60,683 nucleotides of DNA from Pseudodesulfovibrio sp. (GTDB lineage: Bacteria > Desulfobacterota > Desulfovibrionia > Desulfovibrionales > Desulfovibrionaceae): assembly GCA_016342345.1 (NCBI GenBank), contig JAEINO010000020.1, forward strand, positions 1 to 60,683, read 5' to 3'. A model generated the notes under the pieces. That model worked only from the letters and a program-made list of their open reading frames with translations. It was not told where the DNA came from and ran no database searches. Of the stretch, positions 53,493 through 60,683 are shown piece after piece. A program made the position numbers and the translations under genes. The first letter of the stretch is position 1, and each line of letters opens with the position of its first letter.

Positions 53493-54616
53493 TGTGTTTT
53501 CTCCAGAGCCGTTGGTTGCGAAGTTTTAAAAATCGATTTCAGTGCGTCAAAAAAGTTCGGCAAAAAGATATCACGACCGCTTGAACGGAGGTGGACGGAG
53601 TCATAATAGTTGTGCGCAGCATAAAACGCAGGTGAATGAAAAGAAATAAACGGAACTCCGCTCTCTTTCACCTTTTGATAAAAATCCTGATTGAAACGAG
53701 TTGATTCTGCCTGGTCTTTCTGGGAGTTGCCATGAAGGCGATTTAACCACCCCTTCACAGCTTGATCCTCATGCTCCTGAAGGGCCCAACCGGGCATCCC
53801 TTTTGGAAAATCCACGTTATGCGGCATCTCGAAAAGATACAATTGCCCACCTCGTCCGAGAATGTATTTCTGAATGACACAAAGGACATCCATATCCGAG
53901 ATCAAAGCTTCTTGGGCTTTCGCTTCAGCTTGACCCCCAGCCTTGTTCAGCTCCGCCGGGTTAGGCATAAGGCGAGCAACAAACTGGGCAGGATCATCTA
54001 CATATTTGGCTTCAGTTGCCAGCTTGTCATACGGCCTGAAGGCCCGAGTCGCCAAAATGATCAATTCCCGGCATATTCTAGAAGTCCTGTCCGTATCGGC
54101 AAGATCGAATCCCGCCTCACGCATTTCATTCAGAACCTCAGACGAATCAAGCATCAAACGAGAAGAGCTTATTAGACGAGCTTTCTCCTTGAATCGAGAA
54201 GGACTGATCTGAAGAAAGACAACCGTTTGACCATCAATGGGAAGATTTGACAAGAGAACGAATGAATCAAACAGAGATTGCCCTGAGAAAGCTGCTTCGA
54301 ATATCCGGACTTGGCCAACCTCTTTATCTGCAAGCTCTTGAAGTTGGTCGGCTGGAGGAAAGCCTTGAATAACCTGCGAACCGCCAAATACATACACGCG
54401 ATGGGCTGGGGGCATTTCATTATCAATATTGAAAACACCCCACTGAATACGGGTGTGGGTGTTCCCGAAAAACGACTCTGGCAAATGCTTGATTATCGAA
54501 GAAGGAAAAAAGATAAGGCCAGACGCAATCACAGTCGCCAGAATTAATCCAACGACCAAAGGATAGGCTCTAATTGTTATCGCCGATTTGTATATTTCTT
54601 TCAGCACAAGGAACAT
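53489..54616 (-). CDS. DltD-like membrane-anchored SGNH protein
   Basis: 375 residues. N-terminal membrane helix (about 18-38), then an extracytoplasmic SGNH-type domain with nucleophile Ser80 in VFGGSQVIQG and the Asp/His pair in YYDSVHLRSSGRD near the C-terminus. This is the DltD layout: it would accept the acyl group and pass it to the final polymer. It is co-translated with the carrier protein. The start is uncertain because no clear ribosome site precedes ATG 54616. Confidence 0.75.
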   Translation of the reverse strand: MFLVLKEIYKSAITIRAYPLVVGLILATVIASGLIFFPSSIIKHLPESFFGNTHTRIQWGVFNIDNEMPPAHRVYVFGGSQVIQGFPPADQLQELADKEVGQVRIFEAAFSGQSLFDSFVLLSNLPIDGQTVVFLQISPSRFKEKARLISSSRLMLDSSEVLNEMREAGFDLADTDRTSRICRELIILATRAFRPYDKLATEAKYVDDPAQFVARLMPNPAELNKAGGQAEAKAQEALISDMDVLCVIQKYILGRGGQLYLFEMPHNVDFPKGMPGWALQEHEDQAVKGWLNRLHGNSQKDQAESTRFNQDFYQKVKESGVPFISFHSPAFYAAHNYYDSVHLRSSGRDIFLPNFFDALKSIFKTSQPTALEKTQ

Positions 54617-54644
54617 TCACTAAAAAGGTTAGGAAAACTAGGAC

Positions 54645-56045
54645 TTACTTACCCTGACTGCTTTCGCCTTGGGCATAACCGCCCCCTTCACCATACGCAT
54701 TATAAGTAGCCTTCGGGATGTCCACTTGCGCTTTTCCTGCAGCCAGAATCGAGGCCGCTTCACAAAAAGCAGCAACCCCTTTAGCCCCTGAATCCATGAT
54801 CTCGCCATTATACTCGAAAATCTCAATTGGCTTGTGCACGACGGTGTTGTGTCTAATATAGGAAACCATGACCTTGAGAGAATGGATGGGGTTAATGGTC
54901 GCACCAAAATCATGATAACAAAGTCCGGCAAAAAGCGTGTTGCTCAATTCATAATTGTTGCGTCTCACGGAACGCATCCGTTCCGTAAAAACCTGGTACC
55001 GAGTAACAAGATCACCGATATCTGATGGATTAATTCCACAAACGATAACCCCGTCAGCACCCACCAGTTTTCCACGGGCCGTTTCTAGATAATCATCCGG
55101 ATTCCGGATAATGCATTGCGGATGCTCGCACTGAACATCACCATCCTTGGGACACGACTTGCAACCAAGGCAACGATAAATATCATGTTCGACCAGATTG
55201 ATTACAGAGAACTCAACGCCATTCAATTTTGAACTGGCTTCTGTGACGAGACTATTTATATGGGCTTTGAGCTTCCCGTTTTTGGTATCCATTGCAAGCA
55301 GAAAAACAATGTTCGTTTTTGCCTTCACTGGGTTCTGCAAGCCTTTTGCGACCATGCGAGAGACTTGGGCAACACGCTCTCCCGTCCCGAATGCGGTAGC
55401 CAGCCCCCATTCGTCTTCGACAACCTTTCCAAGGTCGCCACCAACAGCGGTCCCCCCATATTGAGATGTAGGCATCCCGTTGCCCACACCGAAAGTTCCT
55501 TGGTGAAGCATCTCATACAGACTGAAAATATTGCAGGTCTCCTGACCGCCATTTCTTTTTGCGCCCACCGAGACAACACCATAAATCTTGTTGCGGACAC
55601 GTTCCCTGACAGTCGCTAATTGCAGGAACTTGTTGGCCACAGACGAACGATCACCAAAGTACACAGGTGTCGCCAAGACAATGCCTTGGCTCTTATCAAG
55701 AGCTGCCAGCAATTCTTCCAAGGCGTCTTCATCAATATCAAGGGTGTCCAAGCTGGAAAGAGAAGAGTCATCGCCCTCCGCCATCAAATCGAACACTCGC
55801 CGATCCTTTTGGGGAAAGAGATGACAAAGTGGAAAGTATTCAACCTCAGCCCCGGACATTCGAGCACCAGCTAGAGCGGCACCTGCAATTATTTCGGAGT
55901 TGCACAAAGAGGAAGTGGACAGGACGTTTCCGATAACTTCCTGATACTCGACAACGTCAGTAACTTTTGAAGCCATCTCAAGAACCATTTCTCGATTGCC
56001 AGTTTTTGCACGGATGCTACCACCCAAAACAAGTACTCGATTCAT
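54645..56045 (-). CDS. Tandem flavodoxin-fold/NAD(P)H-FMN reductase-like iron-sulfur flavoprotein
   Basis: 466 residues from ATG 56045. Two flavoprotein units in tandem: unit 1 (about 1-240) with VLVLGGSIRAKTGNREM and GIVLATPVYFGDRSSVANKF, and unit 2 (about 245-440) with GVIVCGINPSDIGDLV. Between them CLGCKSCPKDGDVQC....C resembles the compact cluster motif of iron-sulfur flavoproteins. It could be a redox enzyme that prepares the acyl donor. Its place just 28 bases upstream of the dltD-like gene suggests co-transcription, but the link is inference. Confidence 0.7.
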   Translation of the reverse strand: MNRVLVLGGSIRAKTGNREMVLEMASKVTDVVEYQEVIGNVLSTSSLCNSEIIAGAALAGARMSGAEVEYFPLCHLFPQKDRRVFDLMAEGDDSSLSSLDTLDIDEDALEELLAALDKSQGIVLATPVYFGDRSSVANKFLQLATVRERVRNKIYGVVSVGAKRNGGQETCNIFSLYEMLHQGTFGVGNGMPTSQYGGTAVGGDLGKVVEDEWGLATAFGTGERVAQVSRMVAKGLQNPVKAKTNIVFLLAMDTKNGKLKAHINSLVTEASSKLNGVEFSVINLVEHDIYRCLGCKSCPKDGDVQCEHPQCIIRNPDDYLETARGKLVGADGVIVCGINPSDIGDLVTRYQVFTERMRSVRRNNYELSNTLFAGLCYHDFGATINPIHSLKVMVSYIRHNTVVHKPIEIFEYNGEIMDSGAKGVAAFCEAASILAAGKAQVDIPKATYNAYGEGGGYAQGESSQGK

Positions 56046-56051
56046 ATTCAA

Positions 56052-56269
56052 ACCTATCTGGAATGACTCGCCAGTTCGGGAGGGAAGCCCCCCCTACGGA
56101 ATCATCGTTTTATTGAATTACCACTTTTCCTGCGAAGGTCTTCAATTTTTCCAAATACAACAAAAAAGACCTCTCAAGCGCAAAAGCAAAAGAGCATATA
56201 TGCTTAACTCTGTCTATAATGCGTTGATGGCAGGTATATGCTTTCACTCTGTCCTGACGCGATATCGAG
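56052..56269. other. Promoter-like interval between the two acylation modules
   Basis: AT-rich, no gene. It contains a 12-bp palindrome AGCATATATGCT (56193-56204) and a related TATATGCTT about 40 bp away (56233-56243). It probably carries the promoter of the flavoprotein-dlt-like operon. Confidence 0.35.
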
Positions 56270-57667
56270 CTAAAATTGAAAATATATGAACGGATTAAAG
56301 CCGGTTGGCTGAAATATGATGGACAACCACAACAGGCTGAACAAAAAGACCGGAGAGTATGCGCGAGCCGAATGGGGTAGGAACCATGCTCCAAAATACC
56401 CCTTAGACTTGATCGCATGCACCACTACGACTCCAACCAAAACGAACGGCACAAAGGGGAAATACCAGTTGAGGCCCGGTTCCGGCAAAAACATCTGACG
56501 AAGCATCAAAGACGCCTTGCCGAACCCCTCTGATCGGAAGAGCACCCACCCGAGAACGACGAAAACCATGGTGGAAACCCAACCAAAGAGAGCCTGCAAA
56601 CTGTTAGCAGGTTCATCGCCGGAGCGCATGAACAAGCGATTTCCTGCCATGGCGACACCGTGCAATCCGCCCCAGGCCACAAAAGTCCAAGCAGGGCCGT
56701 GCCACAGCCCGCAGAGCAGCATTGTCAGGACCACGTTAAAATAGGTCCGCAACGTTCCTTTCCAACTCCCGCCCAACGGTATGTAGATATAGTCCCTGAC
56801 CCAAGTGGACAGAGAAATATGCCAACGCCGCCAGAACTCACGCGGACTCTTTGAAAGATACGGAAAATTAAAATTCTCGCCCAGATCATAGCCCATGATA
56901 CGGGCCACACCGATTGCCATGTCCGAATACCCCGAAAAATCGAAGTAGATCTGAAGGGAGTAGGCAATGGCAGCCAGCCATGTCGTCGTACAGTCATAGG
57001 CCCCGGCATTGGCGAAAACATGATCCGAAAACAAAGCAAGCCGATCCGCTATGAAGACCTTCTTGAACAGTCCGTAAGTAAACCGTTGAAATCCAGCATA
57101 GAAATTGGCTCCGGTCAGCGGCTTGTATTCATTCAATTGAGGGAGAAAATGGGAAGCACGAACAATGGGGCCAGCCACAAGCTGCGGGAAAAAGCCTACA
57201 AACAGTGCAAAGTCCAGCAAACTTTCATGAGGTTCTATGTTTCCGCGATAGATATCGATAGTATAACTAAGAGTCTGGAAGGTGTAGAAAGAGATGCCGA
57301 CAGGCAGGATGATATCCAGAGTCCCGGCATGCAGTCCAAGGGCCTCGACCAAAGGACGAAATGAATCGATGAAGAAGTTGAAATGCTTGAAAAACCCCAG
57401 TAGACCGAGGTTAACAGCCAGGCTCCCTACCAACAGACGCTTGCGAAAGCGCGAATCATCTGTGCTCCCCAATTGACGACCTATCCAGAAATCAACGAGG
57501 GTGGAAAGCAGAATCAAGCTTAGAAAACGCCAATCCCAATAGGCATAGAAGTACCAGCTTGCAGCCAAAAGCAGAGTTTTTCGCGCATTATTTCTGTTTC
57601 GAAGCAGGATCAACCCAAGCAGGACTACGCCAAAAAAAATTATGAATTCGATGGAAGAAAAAATCAT
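56270..57667 (-). CDS. MBOAT O-acyltransferase (AlgI-like) with C-terminal F-x-Y-x-x-F tail
   Basis: 465 residues, about 11 membrane helices. MBOAT motifs: LPVGISFYTFQTLSYTID, FFPQLVAGPIVRASHFLPQL, YFDFSGYSDMAIGVARIMGY, SPREFWRRWHISLSTWVRDY and GLWHGPAWTFVAWGGLHG with the two His. It is the AlgI/PatA type that acetylates or acylates exopolysaccharide. The last residues are PFIYFQF, an F-x-Y-x-x-F hexapeptide. The ATG overlaps the stop of the SGNH gene (TAATG). Confidence 0.92.
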   Translation of the reverse strand: MIFSSIEFIIFFGVVLLGLILLRNRNNARKTLLLAASWYFYAYWDWRFLSLILLSTLVDFWIGRQLGSTDDSRFRKRLLVGSLAVNLGLLGFFKHFNFFIDSFRPLVEALGLHAGTLDIILPVGISFYTFQTLSYTIDIYRGNIEPHESLLDFALFVGFFPQLVAGPIVRASHFLPQLNEYKPLTGANFYAGFQRFTYGLFKKVFIADRLALFSDHVFANAGAYDCTTTWLAAIAYSLQIYFDFSGYSDMAIGVARIMGYDLGENFNFPYLSKSPREFWRRWHISLSTWVRDYIYIPLGGSWKGTLRTYFNVVLTMLLCGLWHGPAWTFVAWGGLHGVAMAGNRLFMRSGDEPANSLQALFGWVSTMVFVVLGWVLFRSEGFGKASLMLRQMFLPEPGLNWYFPFVPFVLVGVVVVHAIKSKGYFGAWFLPHSARAYSPVFLFSLLWLSIIFQPTGFNPFIYFQF

Positions 57668-58698
57668 TATTTCTTCCCCTTGGAATACGCATACAATGCT
57701 TCAGCAATGAGACGTTGCCCGTCTTCATTGAGATGCCCACCGGGAGGCGAATTGAAAAAGCCACGTGAGAGCAGCCTGTGCCCAGCATATAAATCAAAAA
57801 AGGGCTGACTCAAATCGACAAACCCCAACCCATGAGTCTTACAGATTTTTCGGAACTGCTCCTTCTGAGCTTCTTCTGGGTTAAGCGTGACTATTCGGCC
57901 ATCCTTCAAGACAGGAACCGGCGGCACATAAACAAAAACTATGAACCCTGATGTCTGTGCCTTGAGACCAGCCACAAGGAACCCCCATGCCTGCTTCAGA
58001 TTTTTATGAAGAGTAGCAGTCTTGTTTCTCTCGTTGCCCCCCACATGCCCTGGAGCAAAACGAAACTGATGCTCCTTCATGAAGCGGTACAACGTATAAA
58101 TGGGTTCCAAACGCCATGTGCTGGCAAAAGAAGCGTATCTGATAGCAAAATCGGATGGTTCACATGCCGATTCCTCGAACCGCCACGGATCAGCCATAAA
58201 ACGACTGTGACATGCAACATGTTGTTCTGGCATGATGTCATCCATTCCAACAAGAAGAATGGCATGTCCATCAATATTCCCAGCTAGATTTTCATAACGG
58301 GGAATATTGAAATAATAATCCGCAACGCCAAGGCCGCCACCAGCAACGGTGAAGGCTTTCATGGAATCAGACATAGCATTATACAGATTCGCAGCCCGGA
58401 GCGAGTCATCTATTTGAAGGCCTTCTGCAAACGAATCGCCCCACAGGATGAATTTGGGGAGGGAGCTCTTCAATGCCGCCTCGCCAGCAACAGTCAAACC
58501 GTGTCTGCCAATTCGCGTGTCAGACCATCCTTCACTGCGAAACCGAACAACCGAACCTTCAGATCGGACGAACACACCGAGCTCATCATCCCACTCGACT
58601 GGAGCAATCCCGTTACTGAAGACAGCCGACACCATCCAGATAAACAGACAGGAGCACAAAAAACCAATACTCCAAACGGAAACCTGCCTCAGTTTCAT
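57667..58698 (-). CDS. SGNH-type acyltransfer partner of the AlgI-like MBOAT
   Basis: 343 residues. N-terminal signal anchor (about 8-28) followed by an extracytoplasmic SGNH domain: nucleophile Ser in ILWGDSFAEG (near 89) and PPGGHLNEDGQRLIAEAL near the end with the catalytic His. By analogy with AlgX/AlgJ-type proteins it would complete O-acylation of the polymer exported here. The 5' end overlaps the glycosyltransferase stop (ATGA). Confidence 0.8.
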   Translation of the reverse strand: MKLRQVSVWSIGFLCSCLFIWMVSAVFSNGIAPVEWDDELGVFVRSEGSVVRFRSEGWSDTRIGRHGLTVAGEAALKSSLPKFILWGDSFAEGLQIDDSLRAANLYNAMSDSMKAFTVAGGGLGVADYYFNIPRYENLAGNIDGHAILLVGMDDIMPEQHVACHSRFMADPWRFEESACEPSDFAIRYASFASTWRLEPIYTLYRFMKEHQFRFAPGHVGGNERNKTATLHKNLKQAWGFLVAGLKAQTSGFIVFVYVPPVPVLKDGRIVTLNPEEAQKEQFRKICKTHGLGFVDLSQPFFDLYAGHRLLSRGFFNSPPGGHLNEDGQRLIAEALYAYSKGKK

Positions 58699-59816
58699 AA
58701 AAGAACCTCGAACAGGATTTTTTCCGTATCCCTCACCATCCGCTCCAAGGAAAAATATTCCTCTATCCTGGCCCGGGTGTCAGGAATTTCACCATTTCGA
58801 ACACGTTCCGCCATTGCCAATATCGCCTCAGCCATAGCTTCAGGATTGCTTTTGGGGACGACAAGCCCAGTGCCGCCGACTTCATAAGCAGCATCGCCCA
58901 CGTCCGTGGTCACACAGGGCACACCACAGCTCATGGCTTCTCCCAGCACATTTGGAAAACCTTCCGTAATCGACGACAGGCACAGGAAATCAAGAGCGTT
59001 GTAAACTGCAGGCATGTCCGAATGTACCCCGGCCCAAACAAGATTCTCTGAAAGGCCAAACTGATCGGCCAACTCTTTTAGCTGGTCACCAAGCGGGCCA
59101 TCCCCGATGCAAACAAAACAGAGATCAGGATTCTGATGCAGGGCCAGTTTGGCAGCCCGCAGAAAAGTCGGATGGTCTTTCAGGGGATCAAGGCGGGCAA
59201 CGATTCCCACAAGAATTCCGGTCCGGTCCGGACGCCATTGTTCACGCAATAAAGCCCCACTGGCAGAGTTCGGCTTGAAGCGGTTCGTATCAATACCATT
59301 GAAAACAACTGACATTACCTTGTGAGAAAAGCCCTGTCCTATCGAGTGCTCCCGTCCGGCGTTGGAATTGACCACTATATGATCAGCGAATCGGGACAAT
59401 AGAGCTTCCACCGCGCAACAGGCACGAGGCAGCCAACCGTAATGGCTCAAATCAACATCAGAAGCACGCACTGACCACACGATCGGAACATGGACACCCG
59501 ACATCTTCAACAATACCGTGGCAAGATTGGGGACACCCAAAAATGAATAGATGACATCAGGTCTGACATTCTGAACCAGTTTCCGCAGTCGCAACATGAA
59601 ACCGAAGAAATCAAGCCGCCCTTGCTTTTCCAAGTCATGCGTCCAAACCTCTTCTGGCAGGTCTTCTAGCAGTGCTCCCTGCCTTCGAAAAAGAGCCACA
59701 TGAACATCGTGTCCTCGCCCTTGCAGGCATCCGGCCAGAGAAACTAATTGCCGCTCAGCTCCTCCTACCTCCAACGAGGGGGTGAGCAATAATATTTTTT
59801 GCGAGGTATTCATCAA
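58695..59816 (-). CDS. Glycosyltransferase family 4 protein
   Basis: 373 residues, GT-B fold. SLEVGGAERQLVSLAGCLQGRG in the N-terminal domain and SSITEGFPNVLGEAMSCGVPCVTTDVG (E-x7-E motif) in the C-terminal domain define a GT4 retaining enzyme. It uses a nucleotide sugar to extend a cell-surface glycan at the cytosolic side. It sits between a methyltransferase-like gene and an acylation module in one operon. Confidence 0.92.
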   Translation of the reverse strand: MMNTSQKILLLTPSLEVGGAERQLVSLAGCLQGRGHDVHVALFRRQGALLEDLPEEVWTHDLEKQGRLDFFGFMLRLRKLVQNVRPDVIYSFLGVPNLATVLLKMSGVHVPIVWSVRASDVDLSHYGWLPRACCAVEALLSRFADHIVVNSNAGREHSIGQGFSHKVMSVVFNGIDTNRFKPNSASGALLREQWRPDRTGILVGIVARLDPLKDHPTFLRAAKLALHQNPDLCFVCIGDGPLGDQLKELADQFGLSENLVWAGVHSDMPAVYNALDFLCLSSITEGFPNVLGEAMSCGVPCVTTDVGDAAYEVGGTGLVVPKSNPEAMAEAILAMAERVRNGEIPDTRARIEEYFSLERMVRDTEKILFEVLL

Positions 59817-59822
59817 GCCAAT

Positions 59823-60608
59823 TTATCCATCACATTTACTAAATAAATTCACCAAATAATGCTCGTTAAATGCTTCCTTAAGAATGACACCATCGCCCTC
59901 TTTCCGCAAAATGAAACCAGCTTCACCGTCAACATATTGCTCATTATTCTGAGTAACTACAATACTCCCACCGTCATTCAAGCTTCGACAGATGTTTTTC
60001 ACGGCAGCATGAATCTCCTCATCAGAGAAATATGCTTTATTCAAAATATTTGCACACTTGATAATGTCCACCGGCTCGTCAAGCACATCCTCGAACATGT
60101 TGAAACGGGTTATGGCCTTGATACCATACTTCTCCCGGAGTATGGGATTGACCACCTCAATAACGACATACTCCGATACATTGCTTACTGTTCTTGGCGA
60201 CAGGAAAACAAAAAAGCACAGTAATTTAACACCATACAGCCGCTCTTCAGCATCCAAAAAGACTTTCCCAAAAGGAATTTTTCGCACATAAAACCGGCTG
60301 AATCGATCCGTCAAGACAACCCGCCCAAACACATCGGAACGAATCAAAAGCCCAAGGGCCGAACTCCCGTCCGAAACCCCAATCTCCATCAGAGACGGCT
60401 TCGACTTCTCCTGCGCTATCTTCAAGAGCAGGTCATCGGCCATGTTGGTACGCTCCAAGCCAGTTGTCTTGAATATCTTTCCGATCTTCAACGATGACGT
60501 CCCCAAGGCAAACAGTCTTCCCAATTCCTCAATGTCTACATCTTGCTTGAGGGCATCGGCCAGAATTGCTGGTGAAACCCTATATCGCAAAAAGAAGAAA
60601 AAAAACAA
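59823..60608 (-). CDS. Class I SAM-dependent methyltransferase-like protein
   Basis: 261 residues from TTG 60608, the only available start in the open frame. The SAM-binding motif I is LMEIGVSDGSSALGLL (near 73-88), motif IV is around VDIIKCANILNKAYFS (near 182) and IVVTQNNEQY follows. Sequence such as CRSLNDGGSIVV fits the fold. It probably modifies a sugar or glycan precursor. The N-terminus is odd: it starts within a run of T, has MFFFFFLRYR and no ribosome site, so the true start or an upstream frame slip needs care. Confidence 0.6.
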   Translation of the reverse strand: MFFFFFLRYRVSPAILADALKQDVDIEELGRLFALGTSSLKIGKIFKTTGLERTNMADDLLLKIAQEKSKPSLMEIGVSDGSSALGLLIRSDVFGRVVLTDRFSRFYVRKIPFGKVFLDAEERLYGVKLLCFFVFLSPRTVSNVSEYVVIEVVNPILREKYGIKAITRFNMFEDVLDEPVDIIKCANILNKAYFSDEEIHAAVKNICRSLNDGGSIVVTQNNEQYVDGEAGFILRKEGDGVILKEAFNEHYLVNLFSKCDG

Positions 60609-60625
60609 GGGGCTGTACCAGATAA

Positions 60626-60683
60626 CTAGCCCATATGTTTTTTAACCCACTGTTTCAGCTGTTTAAACTGGCTTTGTGGATTA
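60626..60683 (-). CDS. C-terminal end of an upstream gene, truncated by the window edge
   Basis: The minus-strand frame entering from the right edge reads NPQSQFKQLKQWVKKHMG and stops at 60626. Only 18 codons are visible. The basic, helical tail and the 17-base spacing to the next gene fit the last residues of another member of the same operon. The product cannot be named. Confidence 0.45.
   Translation of the reverse strand, partial: NPQSQFKQLKQWVKKHMG

Overview
The window looks like chromosomal DNA of a Gram-negative, anaerobic deltaproteobacterium, most likely a marine Desulfovibrionaceae (Pseudodesulfovibrio-like). This is an inference. It rests on an aldehyde:ferredoxin oxidoreductase with a Tat-signal 4Fe-4S partner, PAS kinases paired with sigma-54 activators, type III glutamine synthetase, lipoproteins and secretins of an outer membrane, and mid-50s GC content. 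No rRNA, tRNA or CRISPR array was recognised.

Layout. 1-5.6 kb is a mixed region: the start of a REP-associated (IS200-like) transposase at the left edge, a MarR regulator with a palindromic operator driving an MFS exporter, a DUF2721 membrane protein, an orphan anchored protein, an HD-GYP c-di-GMP phosphodiesterase and a MITE-like inverted repeat. 5.6-21.7 kb is a complete Flp/Tad pilus locus. One operon (minus strand) runs flp, prepilin peptidase, cpaB, secretin, two very small envelope proteins, cpaE, cpaF, tadB, tadC and a TPR-SPOR lipoprotein, followed by a hybrid histidine kinase. A second operon (plus strand) encodes TadE, a vWA TadG and another TadE/F. Between them lies an NtrC-type regulator, and each operon is preceded by a consensus-like sigma-54 promoter.

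22-29.4 kb holds a TPR protein, then AOR plus ferredoxin and a two-component system (PAS kinase and sigma-54 activator) that probably controls them. 29.4-38.4 kb is a sugar ABC transporter fused into one transcription unit with the Leloir genes galT, galK and galM and a LacI-type regulator. A perfect LacI-family palindrome lies upstream of galT. 38.8-41.6 kb has a Gfo/Idh/MocA oxidoreductase and a secreted 5'-nucleotidase. At 42.13-44.51 kb an IS66 element with an exact 8-bp target duplication has split a small membrane-protein gene. Its own tnpC is frameshifted. 44.7-49.3 kb has glnN, a split RluA-type pseudouridine synthase pair and greA.

49.9-60.7 kb is a surface-polymer locus on the minus strand. 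It contains a Gram-negative dlt-like acylation operon: flavoprotein, DltD-like SGNH protein, acyl carrier protein, MBOAT, AMP-ligase and a 45-residue DltX-like microprotein. Upstream lies a second acylation module (MBOAT plus SGNH protein), a glycosyltransferase and a methyltransferase-like gene. The microprotein and the second MBOAT end in the same F-x-Y-x-x-F hexapeptide. This is the most interesting system in the window.
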